NCBI GenBank assembly: GCA_015258785.1
Contig: JABZHP010000021.1
Location: forward strand, 1-16,268
DNA: 16,268 nt
DNA from: Atopobium sp.
Lineage (GTDB): Bacteria > Actinomycetota > Coriobacteriia > Coriobacteriales > Atopobiaceae
Direction: 5' to 3'
The notes under the pieces are model-generated. The model searched no databases. It was not told where the DNA came from and worked only from the letters and a program-made list of their open reading frames with translations. Within the stretch, counting starts at the first letter, position 1. The number at the start of each line of letters is the position of its first letter. Below are positions 1 through 6,460 of the stretch, piece after piece. The position numbers were made by a program, and so were the translations under genes.

Positions 1-1623
1 GAAGAGATGGCTCACGAGAAGCTTTCTCCAGTTCTTGGCATGTATCGAGCAAAGAATTTTGACGAGGCTATTGCTAAGGCAGAGCGTCTTGTTGCTGATG
101 GTGGCTACGGTCACACCAGCTCTCTTTACGTCAACATTAACGAGAAAGAGAAGATTGCTAAGCATCAGGAGGCAATGAAAACCTGCCGTATCCTGATCAA
201 TACTCCTTCCTCTCAGGGTGGTATTGGAGACCTCTACAACTTCAAGATGGCTCCATCCCTAACCCTTGGCTGCGGTACCTGGGGCGGCAACTCCGTCTCC
301 GGCAATGTTGGCCCACAGCACCTGCTTAACTACAAGTCTGTTGCAGAGAGGCAAGAGAATATGCTTTGGCTTCGTGTACCTGAGAAGGTCTACTTCAAGA
401 GGGGCTGCATGCCTCTTGCTCTCCGTGAGCTTAAAGAGGTCTATAACAAGAAGCGCGTCTTCATTGTCACAGACCAGTTCCTTTACAAGAGTGGCTTCAC
501 CAAGACTATCGAGGAGACCCTGGATTCCCTGGGTATTGTTCACTCTTCATTCTGGGATGTTGCTCCAGACCCAACCCTTCAGTGCGCACTTGAGGGCGTA
601 GCTCGCATTCGCTCCTTCGAGCCAGACTGCATCATCGCAATCGGCGGCGGTTCTGCTATGGACGCAGGTAAGATTATGTGGTCCATGTACGAGAACCCAG
701 AGGAGAAGTTTGAGGACATGGCGGCGGACTTCTTGGATATCCGTAAGCGTGTCTACAACTATCCTAAGATGGGCAACAAGGCATTCTTCGTTGCTATTCC
801 AACTTCTTCTGGTACTGGTTCCGAGGTAACTCCATTTGCCATCATCACTGATGCTGACAACGGCGTTAAGTACCCACTTGCAGACTACGAGTTGCTGCCT
901 AACATGGCAATTGTTGATACCGACAACATGATGAGCCAGCCTAAGGGCCTGACCTCTGCTTCTGGTATCGACGTTCTTACTCACTGCCTCGAGGCATTTG
1001 TCTCTATGATGGCATCTGACTACACAGATGGCATGGCTCTTCGCGGCATGAAGCTGGTCTTTGAGTACTTGCCACGTGCTTATGACAATCCAAACGATGT
1101 TGAGGCACGCGATCACATGGCAAATGCTTCCTGCCTGGGTGGTCTTGCATTTGCTAATGCATTCCTCGGTATCAACCACTCTATGGCTCACAAACTGGGC
1201 GCTTTCCACCACATTCCACACGGTTGGGCAAACGCAGTTATCCTTACTCGCGTTATGCGCTACAACGCAGCTGAGCGTCCAACAAAGATGGGAACCTTCC
1301 CACAATACGATCATCCACACACCCTCGCACGTTACGCTGAGGCAGGCCGTTTCTGCGGCGTTACCGGCAAGGATGACCGTGAGGTCTTTGAGAACTTCGT
1401 CAAGAAGATTGAGGAGCTCAAGGCATACATCGGCGTCAAGGAGACCATCAAGGACTACGGCGTAGATGAGAAGTACTTCCTCGATACCCTTGACGAGATG
1501 TCTGAGCAGGCATTCGATGACCAGTGCACTGGCGCAAACCCACGCTACCCACTTGTCTCCGAGCTCCGCGAGCTCTACCTGGATGCTTACTACGGTCGCG
1601 AGCCAGGCTTCTACGAGGACTAA
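1..1623 (+). CDS. adhE: Bifunctional acetaldehyde-CoA/alcohol dehydrogenase AdhE, 5' partial
   Basis: The frame is open to the left edge, so the gene begins outside the window. About 540 residues are visible, against roughly 870 for the family. The N-terminal two thirds of the CoA-acylating aldehyde dehydrogenase domain, with its catalytic Cys, is missing. Residues are numbered from the Met at base 7. Residues 1-110 are the end of the aldehyde dehydrogenase domain (KLSPVLGMYRAK, INTPSSQGGIGDLYN, GCGTWGGNSVS). From about residue 120 runs the iron-dependent alcohol dehydrogenase domain, with the NAD-binding GGGS at 213-216 and a complete metal site predicted as D322, H326, H391 and H405 by alignment with E. 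coli AdhE. The conserved end DDQCTGANPRYPLVSEL is present. The enzyme reduces acetyl-CoA to ethanol in two NADH steps, disposing of fermentative electrons, and forms filaments (spirosomes) in relatives. The C-terminus lacks the Ala/Lys tail of E. coli AdhE. A strong terminator follows. Confidence 0.97.
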   Translation, partial: EEMAHEKLSPVLGMYRAKNFDEAIAKAERLVADGGYGHTSSLYVNINEKEKIAKHQEAMKTCRILINTPSSQGGIGDLYNFKMAPSLTLGCGTWGGNSVSGNVGPQHLLNYKSVAERQENMLWLRVPEKVYFKRGCMPLALRELKEVYNKKRVFIVTDQFLYKSGFTKTIEETLDSLGIVHSSFWDVAPDPTLQCALEGVARIRSFEPDCIIAIGGGSAMDAGKIMWSMYENPEEKFEDMAADFLDIRKRVYNYPKMGNKAFFVAIPTSSGTGSEVTPFAIITDADNGVKYPLADYELLPNMAIVDTDNMMSQPKGLTSASGIDVLTHCLEAFVSMMASDYTDGMALRGMKLVFEYLPRAYDNPNDVEARDHMANASCLGGLAFANAFLGINHSMAHKLGAFHHIPHGWANAVILTRVMRYNAAERPTKMGTFPQYDHPHTLARYAEAGRFCGVTGKDDREVFENFVKKIEELKAYIGVKETIKDYGVDEKYFLDTLDEMSEQAFDDQCTGANPRYPLVSELRELYLDAYYGREPGFYED

Positions 1624-1966
1624 TCCTCGCACCCGCGCGCCGCGTCGCTAGCACGTCCACCCCGGAGCGCCCACCACGAAGCGCGTAAAGCACAAAGCAA
1701 GAGCCGGTTACCTAAAACCCAGGTAACCGGCTCTTTTGTTGGCTTTCTAAACCTTCTACCTAATCGCCCGAGGGGCAAATTTAATTGGACCTACGATTAC
1801 AGATTCACAAAACACACCTATGTCACATAATCTGTCAAAAAAGGCTATACATTGCTCCAAAAATGCGTGTTTAGTGCAGAATATCTTCATTTGATGTGCT
1901 ATTGACATCGAATTTTGCAGATTATCTGACTTTGCTGTGTTGTCACATAGGGCAATTTAGGGATAG
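1624..1966. other. Intergenic region between adhE and the convergent nuclease-like gene
   Basis: This 343-base stretch has no convincing gene. Bases 1624-1690 are GC-rich and low in complexity, unlike adhE and unlike what follows. The adhE terminator comes next. From about 1740 the sequence is AT-rich and holds several short dyads: TATGTCACATA at 1819-1829, nested in a 7-bp inverted repeat (ACAGATT 1799-1805 with AATCTGT 1829-1835); ATTTGATGT/ACATCGAAT at 1889-1897/1905-1913; and CAGATTATCTG at 1918-1928. TGTCACATA occurs twice, at 1821-1829 and 1941-1949. I see no tRNA and no open frame with a ribosome binding site. The dyads could be protein-binding sites or a small RNA, but nothing shows which. 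Confidence 0.6.
1699..1740 (+). terminator. Rho-independent terminator of adhE
   Basis: A perfect 15-bp stem (1699-1713 with 1721-1735) encloses a 7-nt loop and is followed by a short T-rich run (TTTTGTT, overlapping the stem end). It lies 75 nt after the adhE stop. Read on the minus strand the stem is followed by TTGCTTTG, a poor T-tract, so it may work weakly in the other direction to stop transcription from the convergent gene at 1967-3010. Confidence 0.9.
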
Positions 1967-3010
1967 TTAAACTTTATATATTAGTTCATTCATAAATCTG
2001 TATATTGAGTCAAGTTTATTCATCAAAATGAATTGCTCATGAGAATACTGGCGCAGCGTCTGCTTGATCCGGTACAGATTGCTGTCTCCCAAGTCTTTTT
2101 TAATGCTCAGGAACATATTTTGCATTGCCAGCTGATTCCTGTAGATATCCGCATTTACAAAGTACTCTTTAATACTCACTGAGTTCAGTTCGTTAGTTCT
2201 TTGATTATCTTTTCTTTGCTGGTAGAAGTCATCATGATACGCACCGTTATATTCGATAGCCACTAAATTTAATCCAGACAAATTTGATTTAGACATCTTC
2301 CCGAACAGCAAATCAAGCTTTCGTTCTTTTGCTGGTATCCCTGGGTTTATTTGGTCTTTTATTACATACGATTTATTCAACGCAATTGGCGTTTGATTGA
2401 AACCACCTTCACAATATGGGAGAGCAGATCTAATTGCCATCTTTACTTCCATGGGAGAGGCTGCATCAGAAAAGAAAAAGCGCATATTCTTTTGTGTGAC
2501 ATGTAATCCAGGAGAATAAGGTTCAAGCGCATTCAATAGAGACGCAATTTCGTTCGGAGCAACCAACGACGTATCAAATTCGCAGAGCTCACCGTTTGGG
2601 AGATGACCATAACTGGCCATCAGTAAATTCGCAAGCACAATCTGATGAAGAGGACTTTTATTCCTAGAGAGTAAGCAAACAGCTAGGGAAGGCGTAACAC
2701 AATAAATATTCTGCCCCAGATCAATAAGGGAGCCTGCCGGCAAAAGACATTTGAACTGGTGTGATACTCGCGTTTCAGAAAATCTAGTCCTTAAATTGTC
2801 TCTGAGTATTTCATGAGTGGTTTTAGACAAGACTATGCCATATTCTTTCTTAAGAAATCGGAGTTTTTCTTCATACACCTCATCTGAACACGCAGAATAT
2901 GTTGCGCGCAAATCCCTCGTTGTCCGTTGCAAAAGAACATCATCATTTCTGCGTGTCTTAAGTTGTGCGCAGATTTGTAGTGCAGTTTCATGCGAGAAAA
3001 TAATATCCAT
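1967..3010 (-). CDS. Hypothetical protein with PD-(D/E)XK/VSR-like (DUF559-type) C-terminal nuclease motif
   Basis: The product is 347 residues if it starts at the ATG at 3010. That ATG follows an excellent AAGGAGGAG and a likely extended -10 at 3036-3044. The frame can be extended to a TTG at 3061, but this would start upstream of that promoter. The N-terminus (FSHETALQI) and middle (CVTPSLAVCLLSRNK...ANLLMASYGHLPNGELCEF) fit a pattern I associate with coriobacterial proteins having an AbiEi-like N-terminal part. The C-terminal half carries RKLDLLF (D233), then VAIEYNGAYHDD (E253, N255, H259), then DNQRTNEL (D268, N273). This D...E-x-N...H...D..R layout resembles VSR/DUF559 endonucleases. 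The usual final Lys is not obvious, so activity is uncertain. There is no signal peptide or membrane segment. It is AT-rich against its neighbours and stands alone between adhE and folA, consistent with acquisition. Function unknown; the nuclease fold is inferred from motifs only. Confidence 0.65.
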   Translation of the reverse strand: MDIIFSHETALQICAQLKTRRNDDVLLQRTTRDLRATYSACSDEVYEEKLRFLKKEYGIVLSKTTHEILRDNLRTRFSETRVSHQFKCLLPAGSLIDLGQNIYCVTPSLAVCLLSRNKSPLHQIVLANLLMASYGHLPNGELCEFDTSLVAPNEIASLLNALEPYSPGLHVTQKNMRFFFSDAASPMEVKMAIRSALPYCEGGFNQTPIALNKSYVIKDQINPGIPAKERKLDLLFGKMSKSNLSGLNLVAIEYNGAYHDDFYQQRKDNQRTNELNSVSIKEYFVNADIYRNQLAMQNMFLSIKKDLGDSNLYRIKQTLRQYSHEQFILMNKLDSIYRFMNELIYKV

Positions 3011-3013
3011 CCG

Positions 3014-3022
3014 CTCCTCCTT
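3014..3022 (-). promoter_or_regulatory. Start-deciding ribosome binding site of the nuclease-like gene
   Basis: AAGGAGGAG on the minus strand sits 3 nt before the ATG at 3010. It is the strongest Shine-Dalgarno in the region and favours this ATG over the upstream in-frame TTG at 3061, which has no comparable site. Confidence 0.75.
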
Positions 3023-3035
3023 AGAATGAGAAACG

Positions 3036-3044
3036 AATATACCA
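3036..3044 (-). promoter_or_regulatory. Possible extended -10 promoter of the nuclease-like gene
   Basis: The minus strand reads TGGTATATT, a TGn followed by a 5/6 match to TATAAT. No good -35 lies 16-18 nt upstream. Transcription would begin near 3029, giving a leader of about 20 nt before the ATG at 3010. Confidence 0.45.
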
Positions 3045-3104
3045 GCACGATTTTTCAGCAATCTGTCGGTTGTTTGCCAGCCCTTTAACTCGAATCTTCC
3101 AAAA

Positions 3105-3144
3105 CAAGAAAAGTCCCCTCATACATGCAGGTAAAAGAGGACTT
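3105..3144 (-). terminator. Rho-independent terminator after folA
   Basis: Read on the minus strand, an AAGTCC/GGACTT stem (3139-3144 with 3111-3116), extended past one mismatch by two more pairs, is followed by TTTTCTTGTTTT. It lies just over 100 nt downstream of the folA stop and upstream of the next minus-strand gene, so it probably ends the thyA-folA transcript. Confidence 0.65.
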
Positions 3145-3171
3145 AGATAAAAACTAAATCAAAGAGTCTAT

Positions 3172-3181
3172 GAAACGTTTC
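3172..3181. repeat. Perfect 10-bp palindrome GAAACGTTTC
   Basis: A perfect dyad lies in the 3' untranslated stretch between the folA stop and its terminator. It resembles half of many operator sites, but the position after a gene gives no obvious regulatory target. It may be chance. Confidence 0.3.
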
Positions 3182-3252
3182 GACCAATCAACATGAAATT
3201 CATACGATTGAACGCGCAGAGACTGAACGGCCTTGTAGATCGCGCACACCAG

Positions 3253-3741
3253 TTAAACGTGCTTGTAGGTAACAAACTTGAAAGCGATGCCTTCCGGAGT
3301 CACGCCGCCGTCTTCCTCGTTACAAACTTCCCACGCAGGGTCTTCATCCAGGTTGGGGAAGTATGTGTCCGCGTCAACTACGGTGTCGTGTTTTGTCACG
3401 TACGCGTAAGAGCACTTGTCGAGAAGGGTGCGGTAAATCGAAGCTCCACCAATAAGCCAGACCTTCTCGGGAACTTCATCCTCAACTAAACGAAGTGCTT
3501 CCTCTGCCGACGACACAACCTCAACGCCTTCGACCTGGTAATCGGCGTTTCTAGAGATGACGATGTTGCGGCGACCTTTAAGCGGTCCGCCAGGGAAGCT
3601 CTCCAGCGTCTTTCTGCCCATGACAACTGTGCAACCGCGCGTATGCTCGACAAAATACTTCATGTCGGCCTTGTTGGGGATGAGAAGGTCCCCGTCGCAT
3701 CCGATGCCCCAATCGCGTGTTACAGAAACAATTGCGTTCAT
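3253..3741 (-). CDS. folA: Dihydrofolate reductase
   Basis: The product is 162 residues, the normal length for a bacterial DHFR. It reduces dihydrofolate to tetrahydrofolate with NADPH in the cytoplasm and so restores the folate that ThyA oxidises; it is the trimethoprim target. Visible family features are the N-terminal MNAIVSVTRDWGIG, the acidic active-site residue D26 in NKADMKYF, the NADPH-binding VVMGRKTLESFP (from about residue 40), RRNIVISRN, and VWLIGGASIY, with YVTKHDTVVDADTYFP near the end. The Trp common in the loop before the acidic residue is not present; the segment reads DLLIPNKAD. The ATG at 3741 has AGGAG at a suitable distance. It lies 149 nt after thyA on the same strand, a very common pairing, and probably shares its transcript. 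Confidence 0.97.
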   Translation of the reverse strand: MNAIVSVTRDWGIGCDGDLLIPNKADMKYFVEHTRGCTVVMGRKTLESFPGGPLKGRRNIVISRNADYQVEGVEVVSSAEEALRLVEDEVPEKVWLIGGASIYRTLLDKCSYAYVTKHDTVVDADTYFPNLDEDPAWEVCNEEDGGVTPEGIAFKFVTYKHV

Positions 3742-3786
3742 GTGGTTCTCCTGGCAAGTATCGTCTTAAATGAAATGATGGTCTTA

Positions 3787-3890
3787 GCTTGAGCGTCCGC
3801 TCGGGCATACCGGCTGTACCGGTCATGTCCGATTGGGCGTGTCTGCCGCGCTAGCCGCGTCTGCGTCAACCGCGTCCGCAGCAGCTGCGT
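3787..3890. repeat. GC-rich low-complexity spacer between thyA and folA
   Basis: The spacer is clearly richer in GC than both flanking genes. Read on the minus strand right after the thyA stop, it is built of irregular 6-9 base units such as GCGGTTGAC, GCAGAC and GCGGCAGAC. In the -1 frame relative to thyA these spell an Ala/Asp-rich stretch of about 20 residues before a TGA. It also has a small dyad (ACCGG/CCGGT). The cause is unknown: a decayed tail, a repeat relic, or simply biased spacer DNA. Confidence 0.5.
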
Positions 3891-4739
3891 TTAAACAGCG
3901 ATCGGAATGTTTTTAATCTGAGGACCGTGCTGATAATCTTCGACAATGAGGTCGTCAGTAGTGAAGTCGTAGAAGTTGGTGACATTAGGGTTCAGGCTCA
4001 CCTTTGGTGCATCAAAGGTTGGGCGAGAAATCAATTCTTTAACAATATCCACGTGACGATCGTAAATGTGAGCGTCGGCAATCATGTGAACCAGCTCGCC
4101 AGCTTCCATGCCGCTGACCTGCGCAACCATCATCAACAGGATTGCGTACTGGCAAACATTCCAGTTGTTAGCAGCAAGAATGTCCTGACTACGCTGAACA
4201 AGCAACAGGTTAAGCGTTGGCTTGTCTTTGCCTGGCTCCTGAGTAACGTTATAGATTGCGTTGAATGCGCAAGGGTAGAGGTTCATCTCAGAGAGGTCGG
4301 CAAAGGTGTACAAGTTGGTCATGATTCGACGGCTGAATGGATTCTCTTTGAGATCCTTGAGCACGCGATCCATCTGGTCATAATCGCCGTCAGCATAGTG
4401 AGAAACCTGTCCAACCTGATAACCGTAAGCTTTGCCAATGGAGCCAGACTCATCAGCCCACGAATCCCAGATGTGAGAGTTGAGGTCGTTCACGTTATTG
4501 GACTTCTTCTGATAAATCCACAGAACTTCGTCCATGGCGCTCTTGAGCGCAGTGCGGCGAAGCGTCAGCGCAGGAAACTCCTCACGCAAATCATAGCGAT
4601 TGCAGACGCCAAACTTCTTGATTGTGTATGCAGAGGTACCATCTTCCCAGGTAGGACGGACCTTCTCGCCCTCGGTGGTGGTGCCGTTTTCAATAATGTC
4701 GGAACACATATCAATAAAAATGCGATCTGCTTTGCTCAT
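3891..4739 (-). CDS. thyA: Thymidylate synthase
   Basis: The product is 282 residues if it starts at the ATG at 4739, which has AAGGA 6 nt upstream. A TTG two codons earlier abuts the same site and is too close to be used. The enzyme methylates dUMP to dTMP using methylene-tetrahydrofolate and releases dihydrofolate for FolA. Key features are the dUMP-binding arginines in NPFSRRIM (R137, R138), the catalytic Cys C157 in LYPCAFNAIYNV, QRSQD (182-186), N194 in NWNVCQYA, and H224/Y226 in DAHIYDRH. The end IPIAV matches the conserved ThyA C-terminus. The catalytic motif is PCA rather than the PCH of E. coli-type enzymes, and the protein is longer than E. coli ThyA (264), which I take to indicate a different bacterial subfamily. 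It lies 78 nt after the small membrane-protein gene. Confidence 0.96.
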   Translation of the reverse strand: MSKADRIFIDMCSDIIENGTTTEGEKVRPTWEDGTSAYTIKKFGVCNRYDLREEFPALTLRRTALKSAMDEVLWIYQKKSNNVNDLNSHIWDSWADESGSIGKAYGYQVGQVSHYADGDYDQMDRVLKDLKENPFSRRIMTNLYTFADLSEMNLYPCAFNAIYNVTQEPGKDKPTLNLLLVQRSQDILAANNWNVCQYAILLMMVAQVSGMEAGELVHMIADAHIYDRHVDIVKELISRPTFDAPKVSLNPNVTNFYDFTTDDLIVEDYQHGPQIKNIPIAV

Positions 4740-4817
4740 ATTCAATCCTTCAAATTACTGTTCAAAATGGAATAAATACCTGCTAGATGCTTATATAGCA
4801 AGTCTTATCCAAGTACC

Positions 4818-5066
4818 TTACCAATTGCTATCAGAATAAGCGCTGTAGGGGTCCCCAAAAAGCGGGCTAGAGGAAGTCTGATTGCTTGCGACACAAGAAC
4901 GTCCCAGTCCCGAGAGCAGCATAATAACTATAAAAAATAGCAAGCCCGCAGGAAAAGGAGAGCCATCAGGCATCTGCGACGGATCGTTTGGGTCAAAATC
5001 AGAGCCCTCGTCGCCAAATTCATGCCTGTTGTGCCTGGTATCTTGGTTGTCGTCTTTCTTTGCCAT
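4818..5066 (-). CDS. Small single-pass membrane protein, hypothetical
   Basis: The product is 82 residues from the ATG at 5066. A GAGG lies 4 nt upstream, and an adjacent in-frame TTG at 5069 is less likely. The N-terminal half (1-37) is hydrophilic and charged (Lys, Asp, His, then FDPNDPSQMPDG). One membrane helix spans about 38-59 (FPAGLLFFIVIMLLSGLG), followed by a short Ser-rich tail. I recognise no family. The charged N-terminus argues against a cleaved signal peptide, so it is probably a tail- or mid-anchored membrane protein. It sits between mutT and thyA on the same strand. Coding status is supported by the ribosome binding site, the helix and the gene-sized spacing, not by any homology I can name. 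Confidence 0.6.
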   Translation of the reverse strand: MAKKDDNQDTRHNRHEFGDEGSDFDPNDPSQMPDGSPFPAGLLFFIVIMLLSGLGRSCVASNQTSSSPLFGDPYSAYSDSNW

Positions 5067-5165
5067 CAATCCTCAATCAAACGCTTACACTTTGATGATA
5101 CCCGTCGTCGCCCAAGGATTTCATGGCGAGAAACCCCTCTTTTAGTCACTCCACATACTCTGCAA

Positions 5166-5251
5166 AGTTTTCTGCACACGACAGCTCGTCCACGCTTGCA
5201 GCTCGTCTACACCCGCAGCGCTCGCGCCTGCGGCTCACACGCCCGCAGCTC
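5166..5251. repeat. GC-rich degenerate direct repeats after mutT
   Basis: On the minus strand, directly after the mutT stop, five irregular units of 13-19 bases each begin with GAGC. The rough consensus is GAGCTGCRRGCGTG(GAC). The segment GTRGACGAGCTG occurs twice, 17 bases apart. It has no ribosome binding site or conserved frame. It resembles in composition the spacers at 1624-1690 and 3787-3890. Confidence 0.45.
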
Positions 5252-5683
5252 CTACAGGTGCTGCGACGCAAAGACATCGTTCCAGAACGTGCCAAGCTGC
5301 TTGATGAGCTCAATGTCCGCAGGAAGCCACTGCACATCAAGCAGTTCGTTTTGAGCAAGCCAACGGAGCTCTGAATGAACCTCTGGATCTGCAATAGGTT
5401 CCTCAGACTCGCCAAGTGTGCAGACGAAACAATCCATATGCAGGTCAAAGGTGGGGTAGGAGTAAGTCACCGTGTCATAGAAGAATGCCGCCTGCACGCT
5501 ACAGTGCAGCTCTTCCTGAATTTCTCGACGCAGGGCCTGCTCGGAGGTCTCTCCAGCCTCAACCTTTCCGCCAGGAAACTCCCAGAAGCCAGCGTTATCA
5601 GCGTCAACCCTGCAAGCGGCAAGGATTTTGTTGTCCTTATAGAAGATAGCCGCAGCTACATTGACTGTCTTGGCCTCGGACAT
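5252..5683 (-). CDS. MutT-like Nudix hydrolase, nucleotide pool sanitation
   Basis: The product is 143 residues from the ATG at 5683, which follows GGAGGGATAAC. A longer frame into the upstream gene is unlikely. The Nudix box is complete in its catalytic residues: G39, E45, R53, E54, E57, E58. His60 stands at the usual Gly in the last part (EELHCSV). The segment GFWEFPGGKVEAGE is typical of the MutT/NudG group that hydrolyses 8-oxo-dGTP, CTP derivatives or other damaged (d)NTPs to the monophosphate; which substrate applies cannot be read from the sequence. The thioesterase stop is 1 nt before this ATG, so the two are translationally coupled. A role in cleaning the dNTP pool would fit the downstream thymidylate genes, but this is inference. 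Confidence 0.9.
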   Translation of the reverse strand: MSEAKTVNVAAAIFYKDNKILAACRVDADNAGFWEFPGGKVEAGETSEQALRREIQEELHCSVQAAFFYDTVTYSYPTFDLHMDCFVCTLGESEEPIADPEVHSELRWLAQNELLDVQWLPADIELIKQLGTFWNDVFASQHL

Positions 5684-5684
5684 G

Positions 5685-6401
5685 TTATCCCTCCAGTCTG
5701 ACTGTTGCAAAGACGGTAGAATTTTCGGCATCTTTGAGCACTACCGAGAAACCCGTCTCATCGGTGTATACTTGGGGAGTAATGGTGTCGCCCAAGTGCG
5801 CCTGACTTCTGTACTGAACCACAATACGGCGCAGTTTATGAGAATAACCCAAGGCCACAAGCGTGTCGACGGCCATGAGCACGTATTGAGCATTGTTGAC
5901 ATGCTTGTTTGTATCCAGGTGTTGCTGAGAAACAAGAATGGCTGGTCCATCAACGGCATTTCCCTCAAGTGCAATTTTGCGAGGCGTGGGAGGTAAATCT
6001 ACGCGAGGTTCGCCAGTAAGGTAAACGCTCTCGCTCTCTGGAACGCGGGCCGCCTTGCCCTCTTTAATGTCCATTAAATACCAGGTAGAATCAGCTTTTA
6101 CAATGTTTGTACCGCTTGCATCATTGATAACAAATGACCTGGACGCCTGAAGACCCTTCATCTGATACGACCAGGTACCCACGCAGATCTTCTCGCCAAA
6201 TTGAGGGAGTCGGTCAACCTGAATCTGCCAAGTTGCCAAGACCCATGCGTATCCCTCGCTGGTAAGCTGCTTAAAGCCGCGGCCAATATCTTCCGAGTGG
6301 AACGTCGAGCAATCCTGCAGGTAGTTCATAACACCTACCAGGGAAAGCTTTCCAGTCTCATCGCACTCGCTGTATCTAACTCTACTTTCAATAGTGTACA
6401 T
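5685..6401 (-). CDS. Acyl-ACP thioesterase (FatA/FatB-like)
   Basis: The product is 238 residues with two hotdog folds, about 1-125 and 150-238. The N-terminus (YTIESRVRYSECDETGKLSLVGVMNYLQD) and the second-domain motif HLDTNKHVNNAQYV (D163, N165, H167) match the bacterial and plant acyl-ACP thioesterase family. In plant enzymes the Asn and His of NxHVNN are catalytic. The enzyme releases free fatty acid from acyl carrier protein in the cytoplasm, ending chain growth and influencing membrane lipid composition. The ATG at 6401 has only a modest site (TTTGGATTTGT). The gene lies 59 nt after the CmpB-family gene and 1 nt before mutT, suggesting one operon. Chain-length preference cannot be judged. 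Confidence 0.93.
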   Translation of the reverse strand: MYTIESRVRYSECDETGKLSLVGVMNYLQDCSTFHSEDIGRGFKQLTSEGYAWVLATWQIQVDRLPQFGEKICVGTWSYQMKGLQASRSFVINDASGTNIVKADSTWYLMDIKEGKAARVPESESVYLTGEPRVDLPPTPRKIALEGNAVDGPAILVSQQHLDTNKHVNNAQYVLMAVDTLVALGYSHKLRRIVVQYRSQAHLGDTITPQVYTDETGFSVVLKDAENSTVFATVRLEG

Positions 6402-6460
6402 ACAAATCCAAACTCGAAATCAGCGTTTGCTAAGGTATTTCGGTATGTCGAGAAGCCCGT

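Noticed and set aside
547..1632. 361-codon open frame antisense to adhE, and similar long antisense frames over thyA (3927-4775) and ackA (13216-14118)
   Set aside because: Each lies fully opposite a strongly conserved enzyme gene. The products resemble no family and are explained by the biased codon use of the sense gene.
1902..1928. TTGACA at 1902-1907 as a promoter
   Set aside because: No acceptable -10 lies 16-18 nt downstream, and transcription would run into the 3' end of a convergent gene.
1829..3067. AATCTGTC at 1829-1836 and 3060-3067 as a target-site duplication flanking the nuclease-like gene
   Set aside because: An 8-base match between two few-hundred-base flanks is expected by chance at appreciable frequency. 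No terminal inverted repeats or transposase are present.
3885..3900. TTTAAAC at the thyA end as a -1 ribosomal frameshift site leading into the Ala/Asp-rich tail
   Set aside because: The heptamer is out of register: thyA reads GTT TAA, so its codons are not the ones that slip, and ThyA already ends at its normal C-terminus.
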